Shown in pieces: positions 9,458 through 18,388 of a stretch of 64,000 bases of DNA. The position numbers and the translations under genes were made by a program. Position 1 is the first letter of the stretch. Every line of letters starts with the position of its first letter. The notes below the pieces were generated by a model. It was not told the DNA's origin. It made no database searches and saw nothing but the letters and a program-made list of their open reading frames with translations. Source of the DNA: Leptospira johnsonii (lineage in GTDB: Bacteria; Spirochaetota; Leptospiria; Leptospirales; Leptospiraceae); contig NZ_BFAY01000006.1 of NCBI RefSeq assembly GCF_003112675.1, positions 62,001 to 126,000 on the forward strand, in the 5' to 3' direction.

Positions 9458-9469
9458 TCTTCCATTCGA

Positions 9470-11227
9470 TTATAATGAATCCAAAAGTCTACCAAATCTA
9501 TTCTCCACCTGCTTGGAGATTTTAGGATCTTCTTCCAGGACAGGAGGATACCAAGTTTTTAATCTAGCATCCACGAGAATAGGACCCTGGAAAGAAATAT
9601 GATTTCGAACCACCTTAGAATCTCCGTAGATATCTGCTGCAGGTTCAAATCGAGTGAATACATTCCAGATAAAATCGTGATCGGATTTAGTTGCTTCTCC
9701 AGAATCATCTACTAAGAATACAAATAAAAATCCTTGGGTGATCGCTTCCTTACGAAGTAACTCTAATACACCGTCTCCTTTTTTGTATTTCGGTCCGGAA
9801 ACCACTAATACCCCAGGGCAATATACTTTCGGATTTTTGAATCTAGAATTTTTAAGATTAGAGGTGATCTTAGGTTTTAGTTTTTGGGTTTTAGGTCCGA
9901 CTCCCAGTAGAATTGCCTTACTTCCTTCGTTTACTTTCGGTCCTGTATAATCTAAAGTATCTTGAGAAATATTGGAAAAGATATGTAAGTCTGTCTCCGG
10001 TTGGAATCTTTCTAGTGCGGCTATGAAAGTAGTTTTAAAATCCATCAAAGGCACTTCTTGGTCGGTTACGATCAGGAATTTAGTGAGAGATAATTGTCCT
10101 TCTCCCAAAATCCTAAGGGCTCCCATGAATGCTTCTTTTTTGTATCTTTCTTTTACGATTGCGGCAGCTAAAGAATGTACTCCGGACTCTTCATAGGCCC
10201 AAATTCCTTTTACCTGAGGCATTACAATCGGGAACATAGGAGATAATAAATGCTGAAGATATTCTGCGATCCAATGGTCTTCCTGCGGAGGACGTCCTAC
10301 AACTGTCGCAGGCCAAATTGCATCCTTACGAGCGTAAATTTTATCCACTTCGAATACTGGATAATCATGTTTTAATGCATAATATCCGTAATGATCTCCA
10401 AAAGGTCCTTCTGGTCTTCTGATCTTGGGAGGAATTTTTCCGATCAACGCAAAGTCTGCATCCGCAACAATCGGTAATGGACTGATCTTTTTGTTTTTAA
10501 TCACTTTGAGTCTTTCACCTAACAAAAGTGAAGCGAGAAGGAATTCACTTATCTCTTCGGGCAAAGGAGCCACAGCGGAAATTGTAAGTGCTGGCGGACC
10601 TCCTACATAGATATGAGCCGGTAACGCATTCCCTTCTGCTTCGGCCTCCGAATAATGAAAGCCTCCTCCTCGATGGATCTGTATATGCATCCCTGTGAGT
10701 TTAGGTTCGTGGAATTGGATACGATACATTCCCAAATTTCCCTTTCCGGTTTTGGGACTTTCTGTATACACCAAAGGTAAAGTGATAAATCTTCCTGCGT
10801 CCTTAGGCCAGGATTTTAATGCAGGCAATTCATCTAGACTCTTTAACTCGGAATCCAAAACAGGAGCCTTGCTAACTTTCCTAAGACCTACTTTTAAAGC
10901 AGTCCAGGCAAGTGATCTTGCTTCCCATACTTTTTTGGGAGTGGGAGGCATAAGATGTTTTGCAGTATATGCAATTTTTTGAATAAACTTTTCCGGATCC
11001 TCTCCAAATGCGATCTTGATCCGGTTCTCCGAGCCGTATAAATTAGTGGCAACGGAAAATTTGGATCCTTTTACATTCGAAAATAGAAGTGCAGGTCCTC
11101 GTTTGGAGACTACTCTTCTCTGGATTTCTGCGATCTCTAAGACTGGATCTACTTCTTCTTTGATCTCCAAAAGTTCACCTTTTTTAGAAAGTTCTTTTAC
11201 GAATTCTGAAGTGGATCGAATGCTCAT
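9470..11227 (-). CDS. UbiD-family prenylated-FMN decarboxylase
   Basis: UbiD enzymes remove the carboxyl group from 4-hydroxybenzoate-type quinone precursors or other alpha,beta-unsaturated acids, using prenylated FMN made by a UbiX partner. The 585 residues show the hallmark blocks N-L-G-M-Y-R-I-Q and T-G-M-H-I-Q-I-H-R-G-G near 165-190, and E-G-P-F-G-D-H-Y-G-Y-Y near 280, which carries the acidic catalytic positions. No ubiX lies in the window. In Leptospira, which uses menaquinone, a step in quinone synthesis is likely, but the substrate is inference. Confidence 0.85.
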   Translation of the reverse strand: MSIRSTSEFVKELSKKGELLEIKEEVDPVLEIAEIQRRVVSKRGPALLFSNVKGSKFSVATNLYGSENRIKIAFGEDPEKFIQKIAYTAKHLMPPTPKKVWEARSLAWTALKVGLRKVSKAPVLDSELKSLDELPALKSWPKDAGRFITLPLVYTESPKTGKGNLGMYRIQFHEPKLTGMHIQIHRGGGFHYSEAEAEGNALPAHIYVGGPPALTISAVAPLPEEISEFLLASLLLGERLKVIKNKKISPLPIVADADFALIGKIPPKIRRPEGPFGDHYGYYALKHDYPVFEVDKIYARKDAIWPATVVGRPPQEDHWIAEYLQHLLSPMFPIVMPQVKGIWAYEESGVHSLAAAIVKERYKKEAFMGALRILGEGQLSLTKFLIVTDQEVPLMDFKTTFIAALERFQPETDLHIFSNISQDTLDYTGPKVNEGSKAILLGVGPKTQKLKPKITSNLKNSRFKNPKVYCPGVLVVSGPKYKKGDGVLELLRKEAITQGFLFVFLVDDSGEATKSDHDFIWNVFTRFEPAADIYGDSKVVRNHISFQGPILVDARLKTWYPPVLEEDPKISKQVENRFGRLLDSL

Positions 11228-11249
11228 AGTTTTCCTTTTGAATATCAGT

Positions 11250-12380
11250 TTACTTTTCTAAACCCGGCAGAATTGTTCCTTCTTTAGCCAGGGTCTGTTT
11301 GATCTTTTTTGCGATAGAAGAAGGGAATTCAGTCTCTAAATTTTTCCAATTACAGTATTTGATCTCTATGGAAGGACGGATTTTGCGGAAATTTTCGAGG
11401 ATCTTCTTTTCTGATTTTTGATCCAGTTCTGCTTCGGAAACAAAACCTTGGATCTTATGATGAGTAATCGTGTGTTTAAATTTGATTCCAAGGTCAGTCG
11501 GTTTTAAATTCCAATCCAAAATAGGGTCAGCTTCGTAAGGATTTTTTCCTTCGAACAAAAAAGGCAAAGAATAGATCGTTTTAAAAAATCTTCTCTCCGG
11601 ATAACGAACAAGAAGTATACCTTGTTTGGTTTTCAGAATGTAAAAACGGATATTTAAAAGGATTTCCTTTTTTTTCTTTTCCATTTCCGGAATACTTTCC
11701 TGTATTCCGTTTTGGTAGGCCAAACAATCATCCTGTAGAGGACATTCAGTACATAAAGGTTTTGGAATACAGATACGAGCTCCCAATTCCATAACTGCTT
11801 CATTATGGTCTCCGGGAGATTCCAAATTTAAAAATGAATCAGCTATCCTTTGTAAGGCAGCATCCGCTTTAGGTCCGGACTCTTTAAACAAGAACAAACG
11901 GGAGAGAACTCTTTTTGCGTTTCCATCTAAAACAGCGAAAGGTAAGTTATAAGAAATGGAAAGAATAGCTCGGGCAGTATAAGGTCCGACACCCGGAAGA
12001 GAAAGTGCCTCTCCCAAGGTTTTCGGGAATTTTCCGCCGAACTCGTTGACTAAGATCCGAACTCCAGCCAAAAGATTTTTGGCTCTGGAATAATAACCGA
12101 GTCCTTGCCAATAACGAAATACTTCCTCTTCTTCGGCGATCGCAAGATCTTCCGGTTTTGGAAATCGATGCATAAACTTTTCGTAAAGAGGAAGCATTGC
12201 AGCAACCCTTGTTTGTTGCAGCATGATCTCGCTCACCCAAGTAGAATAAGGAGTTCTGTTTTTTCGAAATGCGAGTTCTCTTTTTTCTTGGACGAACCAA
12301 TTTCTAAGCTTCAAATTCGTTTTAGGATCGAATTCGTAGTTTTGAGGATCGGTTTCCTTTTGTTTCAGACTCGCGCGCAT
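11250..12380 (-). CDS. mutY: MutY, A/G-specific adenine glycosylase
   Basis: MutY removes adenine mispaired with 8-oxoguanine. The 376 residues contain the catalytic glutamate in S-E-I-M-L-Q-Q-T-R near 45-55, the helix-hairpin-helix L-P-G-V-G-P-Y-T-A near 130 and the catalytic aspartate block L-D-G-N-A-K-R-V-L-S-R near 153. An iron-sulfur cluster loop C-I-P-K-P-L-C-T-E-C-P-L-Q-D-D-C follows near 205-220. The first cysteine spacing here is C-x5-C, one residue shorter than the usual C-x6-C. The C-terminal NUDIX-like domain (about 240-376) is divergent. It heads the minus-strand mutY-ubiD-hldD run. Confidence 0.93.
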   Translation of the reverse strand: MRASLKQKETDPQNYEFDPKTNLKLRNWFVQEKRELAFRKNRTPYSTWVSEIMLQQTRVAAMLPLYEKFMHRFPKPEDLAIAEEEEVFRYWQGLGYYSRAKNLLAGVRILVNEFGGKFPKTLGEALSLPGVGPYTARAILSISYNLPFAVLDGNAKRVLSRLFLFKESGPKADAALQRIADSFLNLESPGDHNEAVMELGARICIPKPLCTECPLQDDCLAYQNGIQESIPEMEKKKKEILLNIRFYILKTKQGILLVRYPERRFFKTIYSLPFLFEGKNPYEADPILDWNLKPTDLGIKFKHTITHHKIQGFVSEAELDQKSEKKILENFRKIRPSIEIKYCNWKNLETEFPSSIAKKIKQTLAKEGTILPGLEK

Positions 12381-12714
12381 TTATCTGACTATCCAAGCCT
12401 TCTACTCCAGGGCGAAAAGGAGTTTTCGAAGTCGATTTGTTGGAATTCCTACAAAATTGATCTCCCCGCCCTTCTCTGGGTGGGGGCTGCTGTGAAGGGG
12501 GCTGGTCGGTGGTACCCAAGAAAAGTTTTCGATCCTATCCTATCGTTTTGATTTCATCTATTATCTCGTTTGACCTTTCGGTCACCGACTCGTCAAAGAC
12601 GGTCGTTTTCTCGCTCCCTATGGGTCGCTGCGAAAGGACCGAAGCGCTAGCGTTGCCCGAAGCAGCCTGGTTTTCGCGAAGCGAAAAGTCGCCCCGCAAA
12701 ACCTTTTGGATCCC
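12381..12714. other. GC-rich intergenic region with palindromes
   Basis: These 334 bases between mutY and an SDR gene hold no supported gene. They contain a copy of the dispersed GTnGGAATTCCnAC palindrome (12439-12452). The part from about 12560 to 12714 is richer in G+C than its surroundings and full of short inverted repeats: TGACC/GGTCA, and TTTTCGC/GCGAAAA at 12671-12687. In style it resembles the GC-rich block at 38370-38464. The mutY promoter must lie here but no clear -35/-10 pair was found. Confidence 0.55.
12436..12455. repeat. Dispersed intergenic palindrome, copy 1
   Basis: TTTGT-T-GGAATTCC-T-ACAAA is a near-perfect 20-bp palindrome, with only the two positions flanking the core mismatched. 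The 14-bp core GTTGGAATTCCTAC at 12439-12452 recurs identically at 63123-63136 and in variant form at 41259, 59111 and 59195, always between genes. Confidence 0.6.
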
Positions 12715-13467
12715 TTAAAGTAAAAATCCTCCCGAAACTTCCAAGTCCTGTGCTGTTACCCAAGAGAATTCATCTGATAATAGATTTACAATCACCTTGG
12801 CAATATCGTCCGGACTTCCGATCCTTCCGAGCGCAGTCTGATCCGCTAATGGTTGGATATATTCTGGATGTTTATCGAAGACTCCTCCTCCCAGATTTGT
12901 ATGAACTGGGCCGGGAGAGACTGCGTTCACTCTGATCTTTCTTGGAGAAAGTTCTTTTGCCAGATACTTTGTCCATGAGGTCAACGCCGCTTTAGAAGCT
13001 CCGTAAGCAGAATATCCTATAAAAGATCCATGACTAGAAGAACTGGAAGTATTCACGATCCTTCCGTTATCTTCTATAAATTTAACAAGATATTGCGTTA
13101 TGAAAAATGGCCCTTTAAAATTCGTGTTCAATATATGATCGAAATATTCCTCCGTGATTTCCGTGAATGGCATCCCTCCTCCGATACCTCCGTTATTCAC
13201 CAAGTAATCGAAAGTTTTTCTTTTCCAGATCTCTTCCAGGTTCTTTTTTGCAAGCTCAGCAAAACTTTCAAAAGAAGACTTTTGGCTTAGATCTAGTTTT
13301 AGACAAACCGCTTTGGAACCGCTCTTCTCCACTTCTTTTACAACTTCTTCCGCCCCTTTTTTATCCGAATGATAAGTAAGGATCACTCCGATTCCTCGTT
13401 TTCCTAATTCGATCGCGGTATTTTTTCCGATCCCGTTACTTGCTCCAGTGACAATTGCTACTTTCAT
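12715..13467 (-). CDS. Short-chain dehydrogenase/reductase
   Basis: This 250-residue classical SDR has T-G-A-S-N-G-I-G-K near 7-15, V-N-N-G-G near 90, the catalytic serine run S-S-S-S-S near 142 and Y-G-A-S-K near 155-159. The C-terminal Q-D-L-E-V-S-G-G is typical. The substrate is unknown. It is transcribed divergently from an AraC-type regulator 111 bases away, an arrangement that often means the regulator controls the reductase. Confidence 0.85.
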   Translation of the reverse strand: MKVAIVTGASNGIGKNTAIELGKRGIGVILTYHSDKKGAEEVVKEVEKSGSKAVCLKLDLSQKSSFESFAELAKKNLEEIWKRKTFDYLVNNGGIGGGMPFTEITEEYFDHILNTNFKGPFFITQYLVKFIEDNGRIVNTSSSSSHGSFIGYSAYGASKAALTSWTKYLAKELSPRKIRVNAVSPGPVHTNLGGGVFDKHPEYIQPLADQTALGRIGSPDDIAKVIVNLLSDEFSWVTAQDLEVSGGFLL

Positions 13468-13566
13468 AGTATCCTCCGATCTTCTGATCGTAAGAGGTTT
13501 TTAGAAAATCGTAAAGATCGGATCATACCTTTTCATTGCCTAATCCTACCGCTTACATTTTTATGT

Positions 13567-13572
13567 TATAAT
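13567..13572 (+). promoter_or_regulatory. Possible -10 box giving a leaderless araC-type mRNA
   Basis: A consensus TATAAT at 13567-13572 ends six bases before the ATG at 13579, and no Shine-Dalgarno sequence is present. Transcription from this box would begin at or next to the A of the start codon. A good -35 element was not seen at the expected distance, so this is tentative. Confidence 0.35.
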
Positions 13573-13578
13573 TATAGA

Positions 13579-14478
13579 ATGAACGATATCCTAAAAGAGA
13601 TCGCCCAATTAACGACCAAGGCAAGCACCGAGCCGACTAAGACGGAATTGCCTAGAGTTTTGATCATTAAGGGAGAAGTATCCGAACACCAACTTGCAGC
13701 GATCTACGAACCTATGATCGGACTAGTCGTTCAAGGAGGCAAAACGATCTCTATAGGAGACCAGACAATCCAATTAAATGCGCCTTCTTATTTTGTGATC
13801 ACCGCAGATATTCCTGCAACAGGAAAAGTGCAACAAGGAAAGGCCGGACCTTATATATCCTTAGGTCTTCAATTAGAACAAGATTCTATTTTAGATTTGT
13901 TGAATACTCTTCCCCAAAATTTTCCGGAAGAAAACGGCTCCGACGAGTTTTCGGCATGCGAAGCTTCGAACGAATTTTTAGAAGCTTGGGTCCGAATGCT
14001 CCGACTTCTAAAAACTCCGGAACATATCCCAGCACTTGCACCTATTTATGAAAGGGAAATACTCTATAGAGCCCTTCTTGGTCCACAAGGTTGGCGCTTA
14101 AGAAAATTCTGCCAAGCCCAAGGAAAGGGACCAACCGTATATCCAGCTATTCGATGGATTAGGGAAAATTACACAGCTTCTATGGAAATAAAACGTCTGG
14201 CCGCAAAGTCCAGGTTAGGTGTTACTACATTTCATAGACAATTTAAGCAGATCACCGGCTTAAGTCCTGTACAATTCCAAAAACAACTTAGATTACTCGA
14301 AGCAAGAAAACTTCTGGTTTATAGTGCTTACTCCGCATCCCGCGCCGCATTTGAAGTCGGATACGAAAGTGTAACTCAGTTCAATCGAGAATATTCCAGA
14401 TTTTTCGGGGACTCTCCAGCCAGAGATGCTTCTCAGTTAAGAGAAAAAATAGCATTGACGAACTCCCGAAACTTATAA
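13579..14478 (+). CDS. AraC-family transcriptional regulator (AraC_N type)
   Basis: The 299 residues have an N-terminal cupin-like effector domain of the AraC_N type (about 20-165, with I-Y-E-P-M-I-G-L-V-V-Q-G). The paired helix-turn-helix region lies at about 195-290; it includes L-A-A-K-S-R-L-G-V-T-T-F-H-R-Q-F-K and A-F-E-V-G-Y-E-S-V-T-Q-F-N-R-E-Y. Such regulators often control neighbouring SDR genes. Here an SDR is divergent and a membrane protein follows 38 bases downstream. The effector is unknown. Confidence 0.88.
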   Translation: MNDILKEIAQLTTKASTEPTKTELPRVLIIKGEVSEHQLAAIYEPMIGLVVQGGKTISIGDQTIQLNAPSYFVITADIPATGKVQQGKAGPYISLGLQLEQDSILDLLNTLPQNFPEENGSDEFSACEASNEFLEAWVRMLRLLKTPEHIPALAPIYEREILYRALLGPQGWRLRKFCQAQGKGPTVYPAIRWIRENYTASMEIKRLAAKSRLGVTTFHRQFKQITGLSPVQFQKQLRLLEARKLLVYSAYSASRAAFEVGYESVTQFNREYSRFFGDSPARDASQLREKIALTNSRNL

Positions 14479-14516
14479 GAATCCAGCGGATCTATTTTAG
14501 TGAAGAAAAAAATCAA

Positions 14517-15212
14517 ATGCAAACTTCTAAACTCAACCTTACCCTTGCCCGCTTAGTATTCGCTTCTACCGCTCTGATTTGTTTTGTAGGAGTTCTATTA
14601 GAACTATGGTATGCCTACCATCATAAATCCTCTCTTCCACCAAACGCAGGTTTTACTCGTACATTCGGTCCTGGGATTGACAGTTTATTAAATCAATTTT
14701 CATTTTTTACCACACAGTCCAATTTGATCTTGGGATTTACTACTCTACTTCTTGCATTAAATTTGGATCGGACCTCTTCTTCTTTTCATATTTGGCGTTT
14801 GATAGGGATCATCGATATTACTATCACTGGGATCGTTTTTAATTTCGTTCTACAGACTGTTCCTAAGAACGATATCATCGCTGATACAGCAAGTCACTTA
14901 GAACATGATATCGCTCCTATACTTGCAGTTCTTGGTTGGATTATTTTCGGGCCTGCAAAAACGGTAACTCTTCGCAGGATATTATTAGCAGCGATCCTTC
15001 CAGTCGCCTATGCAATATTCACTCTGACCAGAGGCGCCATTATGGAATGGTATCCTTATAATATTATGGATGTTCCTCGTTTAGGTTATCCAGGAGTGGT
15101 AATTAATATCGTAGGGATATTTGTTCTATTCTTATTGATCGCAGGATTTTTAGCGTTAGTAGATAGACTTCTTCCATCAAAATTTGGAAGAATCTCTTTC
15201 CCAAACTCTTAA
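14517..15212 (+). CDS. Pr6Pr-like six-helix membrane protein
   Basis: This 231-residue integral membrane protein has about six hydrophobic helices. The pattern F-F-T-T-Q-S-N (near 61-67), H-L-E-H-D-I-A-P (near 127) and T-R-G-A-I-M-E-W-Y-P-Y (near 170-180) matches the Pr6Pr family, whose biochemical role is undefined. It is probably co-transcribed with the AraC-type regulator. Its 3' end overlaps the end of the convergent queG gene by 36 bases. Confidence 0.75.
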   Translation: MQTSKLNLTLARLVFASTALICFVGVLLELWYAYHHKSSLPPNAGFTRTFGPGIDSLLNQFSFFTTQSNLILGFTTLLLALNLDRTSSSFHIWRLIGIIDITITGIVFNFVLQTVPKNDIIADTASHLEHDIAPILAVLGWIIFGPAKTVTLRRILLAAILPVAYAIFTLTRGAIMEWYPYNIMDVPRLGYPGVVINIVGIFVLFLLIAGFLALVDRLLPSKFGRISFPNS

Positions 15213-16115
15213 GTTTCTTCTCATTTGTTTGTAGGAGATCCTACTCACGGCGGAGTCCTGAAAATAACTTTTGAATTCTTTCTCATCCAGGTCCGAGAGA
15301 TTTTCTTTTTTGAAAAGATCTCGGATCTTAAATTCACCTATCTCAGTTTTCCAACCTTTCTTGCGCGCCTTTACCTGGTTCCAAGGACAGATCTCTTGGC
15401 ATATATCGCAACCGTACACCCAACCATGTAAAGATTCAACATCCTCAGATCGATCTTCTATCGTTTTGTAAGATATACATTTTCGAGCGTCAATTTTGTA
15501 AGGTTCCAGCGCACCGGTAGGACAAGAATCTATACAGGCCCTGCAAGTCCCACATCTGTCCTTTGCATTTACGGAAACAAAACGGACAGGAAGATCCGTA
15601 AAGATCAGGCTAATAAAGAAGAAGGACCCATATTCTTCATGGATCAAATTCGTATTTTTTCCGATCCAACCTATACCTGCTTCTCTCGCTAAAATTTTCT
15701 CTGGAACAGGAAGAGAGTCCACTCCCTGTCTGAATTTTTGATTTGGAAACTTCTTCTTTAGAAATTCCAATAAACTGGAAGCTTTTTTACGAAGAACGGA
15801 ATGATAATCCTCTCCCATCGCGTATCTGGAAAATCGATAAGGAAGATCCAGATTTTCATATTCAGGATCATTGTATAACGCACCTAACGCAATCACCGAT
15901 TCAGGTTTAAATCCAAGTCCTTCTAACTCCAACCGAAGGTTCATGTTTTTAGGATACCAATCCATATTTCCATGACGACCTTCTTCGACCCAATGAAGAA
16001 TATTCTCTTTGTCTTCGGACGGAACGTAGGCCGGGGCCACTCCGAATAATTGGAACCCATTTGTCTCCGCGATATCCTTTAGTTCATCCAGAAGTTCTTT
16101 ACTTTCAAGAAGCAT
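15177..16115 (-). CDS. queG: QueG, epoxyqueuosine reductase
   Basis: QueG carries out the last step of queuosine synthesis in the tRNA wobble position, using cobalamin and two [4Fe-4S] clusters. The 312 residues show the N-terminal cobalamin-binding region with A-L-G-A-L-Y-N-D near 100. The two ferredoxin-like cysteine sets are C-G-T-C-R-A-C-I-D-S-C-P near 195-206 and C-D-I-C-Q-E-I-C-P-W near 242-251. The protein lacks the longer C-terminal HEAT extension of some homologues. It is convergent with the Pr6Pr gene and divergent from a small orphan. Confidence 0.92.
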   Translation of the reverse strand: MLLESKELLDELKDIAETNGFQLFGVAPAYVPSEDKENILHWVEEGRHGNMDWYPKNMNLRLELEGLGFKPESVIALGALYNDPEYENLDLPYRFSRYAMGEDYHSVLRKKASSLLEFLKKKFPNQKFRQGVDSLPVPEKILAREAGIGWIGKNTNLIHEEYGSFFFISLIFTDLPVRFVSVNAKDRCGTCRACIDSCPTGALEPYKIDARKCISYKTIEDRSEDVESLHGWVYGCDICQEICPWNQVKARKKGWKTEIGEFKIRDLFKKENLSDLDEKEFKSYFQDSAVSRISYKQMRRNLRVWERDSSKF

Positions 16116-16131
16116 ATCTTATTCTTTCTTT

Positions 16132-16494
16132 ATGCAGGAAGGAGAAGAAACATCCTTACTTTCTTTGTCCGGAGGAATTCCGCTCCAGGAGCTTTTAAGC
16201 GCGGCAAAAGAAGCCGGTTTGGATCTTCCTAAAGAAAGAACAAGACCATTAGGTAGGATTTTACTCGCAGGACTTTTAGGGGCGCTGCGAGGATTTGCGG
16301 AAAGAGGGCTTTCCCCCTTCTTACCTACTCATAAATACATCTTTGCCGAGATCGTTTCGGATTTAACTGACGCTTATTCTATCCTGTCCCAAGAATCGGA
16401 TGAAAAAATGATTTTACAAGCAGCTTGCGATTTCGGGATCAAAAAAGTATATCATCTGGAATGGAAATTATACTCATCCCAGGATTTATTCTAA
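16132..16494 (+). CDS. Small protein of unknown function
   Basis: This 120-residue frame fills the gap between queG and the DUF350 gene and has normal codon character. It is mainly helical. A glycine/leucine-rich segment near 40-58 (G-R-I-L-L-A-G-L-L-G-A-L-R-G-F) may associate with a membrane but is short and interrupted. No family was recognised. It begins 16 bases from the queG start without an evident ribosome site, and ends two bases before the stop of the convergent DUF350 gene. Confidence 0.55.
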   Translation: MQEGEETSLLSLSGGIPLQELLSAAKEAGLDLPKERTRPLGRILLAGLLGALRGFAERGLSPFLPTHKYIFAEIVSDLTDAYSILSQESDEKMILQAACDFGIKKVYHLEWKLYSSQDLF

Positions 16495-16496
16495 TT

Positions 16497-17420
16497 TCAA
16501 ACCGAAAAAAATATAATAGCGGAGAAGGACACAAGCACAACCGCTTCTAAAAGTCCTGCTCCAAAATTTTGATCCCTTTCTATTTCTTCCTTCAATGTGG
16601 AACCAGGTAGAACAACCCAATCCGCAAAAAAATGTAAAATAGGAATGATCAAGAATGCAAGCCCCAGATCCAAAAGTAATAAGATCCCTGTTTGGTATAA
16701 GGATTCAAATTCTCTAAACAATGCCCTGGTAAGTAAGATCCCAATTGCAAGTAATGCTCCCGCAAACGCTGTTCCTGCAGCCAGGTTTTGTTTTTCTTCT
16801 AACTCACTCTTAAGTTTATAAGGGATCCAAAGTTTATAATATAAGGAGAATAAAACGATTCCGATCTGTCCTACCGAAAAGAAGATTACTGAGATAATGG
16901 ATCCAATGATCGTTTTTTCCACAAGTGGAGAAACTGCGATTCCTAAACCTTGGGGAAATACTTTCTCTCCTATATCTCCATTCAATGCTGCCGCGATAAA
17001 AAAGGAACTTGCGATCGTTCCTCCGAATAAAACGGAAGCTACCGCTAAATTTCTTTTTTCGTATATCTCTTCGATTGCGTCTATCCCGCCTAGGATCAAG
17101 CCATCATTAATCTTTTGGGAAATAAGAAGAAGTATCACTCCTAAAATGGAAAAGGAAGATACCTGAAAAAGGTCCCCTAGTAGGTCCCCTTTTTCCCCCG
17201 GATGGGAAACTATGGTGATAAATAATATAATGACCCCGATATAATAACCGGACAAGCTCAGGGCGAGCGCGCTATTATCGGATTTTACTAATTCCTCGTC
17301 TAACTTACGAGGTTCCGTCCAGTCCTTGAGTTTTTTGCCGATGTAAAAGACTAAAAAGCCTAAAACGAAAAAACCAAGATCCTTACCGAGTAAAGAAATA
17401 TATTTCCAAACGAAATCCAT
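16497..17420 (-). CDS. DUF350-family membrane protein, tandem repeat
   Basis: The 307 residues contain about eight membrane helices arranged as two DUF350 (UPF0719) units. The first has N-S-A-L-A-L-S-L-S-G-Y-Y-I-G-V near 48-62. The second carries the matching N-L-A-A-G-T-A-F-A-G-A-L-L-A-I-G near 213. The function of the family is not established. The gene sits 13 bases downstream of map on the same strand, so it may be the third cistron of the histone-map unit. Confidence 0.75.
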   Translation of the reverse strand: MDFVWKYISLLGKDLGFFVLGFLVFYIGKKLKDWTEPRKLDEELVKSDNSALALSLSGYYIGVIILFITIVSHPGEKGDLLGDLFQVSSFSILGVILLLISQKINDGLILGGIDAIEEIYEKRNLAVASVLFGGTIASSFFIAAALNGDIGEKVFPQGLGIAVSPLVEKTIIGSIISVIFFSVGQIGIVLFSLYYKLWIPYKLKSELEEKQNLAAGTAFAGALLAIGILLTRALFREFESLYQTGILLLLDLGLAFLIIPILHFFADWVVLPGSTLKEEIERDQNFGAGLLEAVVLVSFSAIIFFSV

Positions 17421-17433
17421 GCACGACAGAATA

Positions 17434-18189
17434 CTATGCTTGGGTTAAAATTTCATAGCCTTTTTCAGTGACTAGAATGGTATGTTCGAACTGAGCGGAC
17501 CATTTTCCGTCCCTTGTGGTCACAGTCCATCCATCCTTTTTAGAAAAGATCACTTCCCAGGTCCCTAAATTCACCATTGGTTCTATAGTGAATGTCATTC
17601 CTGGTTCTAGTTTGGCTAGTTTACGGCCAGAGCGATAATGAGGGATTTGAGGTTCTTCATGGAAACCTCTTCCTATTCCGTGGCCCATTAGATCTTTAAC
17701 GATCCCATATCCTTTCGGAGTCAGGTAATCATCGATCGCATTTGCGATATCGCTTACACGATTTCCAGGTTTTACCTGTTCTATTCCCACCCACATGGCA
17801 CGTTCCGCATCTTTTACTAAACGTTCTACTTCGGGAGAAGTTTTACCGCCCACGATAAAAGTACGAGAACTATCCCCATGATATCCATCCACAATAGGAG
17901 TTACGTCTACATTGACGATGTCTCCTTCTTTCAGAATATCTGCTGCTTTGGGAATCCCGTGGCAAACGACTTCGTTGATCGAAGTACAGACAGATTTCGG
18001 AAAACCCTTGTAACCTAGAGGAGCCGACTTGCCTCCATGCTTCTTAGTGAACTCTTCGCAGAGATCATTGATAGCAAGAGTACTTATACCGGGCTGAATG
18101 AACCCGGATATATAGTCCAGAAGCGCGGCGGCTAATTTGCCCGCCGCCCTCATTTTCTCGATTTCAGTCTTGTTCTTGATGTAGATCAA
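17434..18189 (-). CDS. map: Type I methionine aminopeptidase
   Basis: Map removes the N-terminal methionine from new proteins. The 251-residue catalytic domain carries the expected metal ligands: aspartates in V-N-V-D-V-T-P and G-D-S-S-R-T near 95-110, histidine in G-H-G-I-G-R near 170, and glutamates in I-E-P-M near 203 and Q-F-E-H-T near 234. It begins only seven bases after the stop of a histone gene, so the two are very likely co-transcribed. A DUF350 gene follows. Confidence 0.95.
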   Translation of the reverse strand: MIYIKNKTEIEKMRAAGKLAAALLDYISGFIQPGISTLAINDLCEEFTKKHGGKSAPLGYKGFPKSVCTSINEVVCHGIPKAADILKEGDIVNVDVTPIVDGYHGDSSRTFIVGGKTSPEVERLVKDAERAMWVGIEQVKPGNRVSDIANAIDDYLTPKGYGIVKDLMGHGIGRGFHEEPQIPHYRSGRKLAKLEPGMTFTIEPMVNLGTWEVIFSKKDGWTVTTRDGKWSAQFEHTILVTEKGYEILTQA

Positions 18190-18196
18190 GAATGGA

Positions 18197-18388
18197 TTAG
18201 AAGTCGGTTGGTCTAACCGTAGTGCGTTTGTTCGCCTCGGTACGTTTTAAAGCATCGTCGATCAGTCCGTACAACTTTTCATTCAAGCCATCGACCGCGT
18301 CTCCGGAAGTCATAAAGCCTTTAGATTTGATATAAGCTTTTACCTTGCTTGCGACGATGAGGGTATCCTTTTCAGCGCTTTGAGCCAT
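18197..18388 (-). CDS. Bacterial histone-fold protein (HBb/Bd0055-like)
   Basis: This 63-residue protein has the histone-fold layout. A short helix lies at about 9-21 (V-A-S-K-V-K-A-Y-I-K), a long central helix at about 28-51, and then the histone loop-2 motif R-T-T-V-R-P-T-D at 55-62, equivalent to the archaeal/eukaryotic R-K/T-T-V...D pattern. The third helix is essentially missing, as the chain ends at T-D-F. DNA-binding histones of this kind are known in Bdellovibrio and Leptospira. I chose ATG 18388 because AGAGGA precedes it at good distance; in-frame starts at 18430 and 18490 would add a very basic tail (K-K-K-T-T-V-K-R-K). It precedes map by seven bases. A nucleoid-structuring role is inference from the family. 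Confidence 0.82.
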   Translation of the reverse strand: MAQSAEKDTLIVASKVKAYIKSKGFMTSGDAVDGLNEKLYGLIDDALKRTEANKRTTVRPTDF

